NCBI GenBank assembly: GCA_002305235.1
Contig: DBQL01000078.1
Coordinates: 1,467 to 7,864, forward strand
DNA length: 6,398 nt
Direction of reading: 5' to 3'
Origin: Prevotella sp. UBA1395
Lineage (GTDB): Bacteria > Bacteroidota > Bacteroidia > Bacteroidales > Bacteroidaceae
A program made the position numbers and the translations under genes. The notes beneath the pieces were generated by a model. That model did no database searches. It had not been told where the DNA came from and was given only the letters and a program-made list of their open reading frames with translations. Positions 6,351-6,398 of this stretch are shown one piece after another (position 1 is the stretch's first letter; each line of letters starts with the position of its first letter).

Positions 6351-6398
6351 ATCGGCCGAAAGTTGTTGCGATTGCTATTGAATGGCAAGGCGATATGG

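Larger units (their letters stand above)
6145..6398. other. Intergenic sequence without supported gene
   Basis: From the terminator to the right edge no convincing coding region is seen. Short open frames such as the 24-codon one from ATG 6204 to 6278 have no family character. The part from about 6195 to 6315 is clearly richer in A+T than the genes, which fits a promoter or spacer region before a gene beyond the window. I found no TAnnTTTG box here. Two small palindromes are listed separately. Confidence 0.6.

Noticed and set aside
1..6398. CRISPR array, tRNA/rRNA genes, insertion sequences or phage genes
   Set aside because: No regularly spaced repeats, tRNA-like folds, transposase motifs or terminal inverted repeats were seen on either strand.

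Overview
The window looks like a piece of a Bacteroidales chromosome, most likely a GC-rich member of the Prevotella group. Four signs point there. Two TAnnTTTG-type -7 promoter boxes lie between divergent genes. Start codons lack strong Shine-Dalgarno sequences. A DUF4837 lipoprotein, a family known from Bacteroidetes, is present. The PdxA, RlmN, SpoIID/LytB and AmpG-like proteins have a Bacteroidetes character. The coding regions appear to be above 50% G+C by eye, which is high for Prevotella. The genus is an inference, not a demonstration.

Layout: two gene sets diverge from a roughly 200-bp intergenic region (3134-3334). Leftward (minus strand) lies a tight operon: rlmN (3133 to 2054), a DUF4837 lipoprotein (2049 to 1108), and a pdxA-family gene (1102 to beyond the left edge), with gaps of 4 and 5 bp. 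Rightward (plus strand) lie a SpoIID/LytB-domain protein (3335-4708) and an AmpG-like MFS permease (4751-6070). A probable intrinsic terminator follows at about 6097-6144. The last ~250 bp hold no supported gene, only small palindromes in AT-richer sequence.

How the genes may work together: the right pair fits peptidoglycan turnover, with a glycan-strand-cleaving SpoIID domain beside a permease of the family that imports anhydro-muropeptides. The left set combines 23S rRNA/tRNA m2A methylation, an unknown lipoprotein and a vitamin B6 pathway homologue, with no obvious shared pathway.

The most striking observation is in the pdxA-family gene. Its reading frame is open for 367 codons and its framework motifs are clear. 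However, six of the eight metal- and substrate-binding positions known from E. coli PdxA are substituted, including two of the three metal-binding histidines. It looks like a pseudoenzyme or a neofunctionalised PdxA. Other points worth a second look are a near-leaderless rlmN start, the missing signal peptide on the SpoIID protein, and a Cys where AmpG-type permeases usually have Asp.
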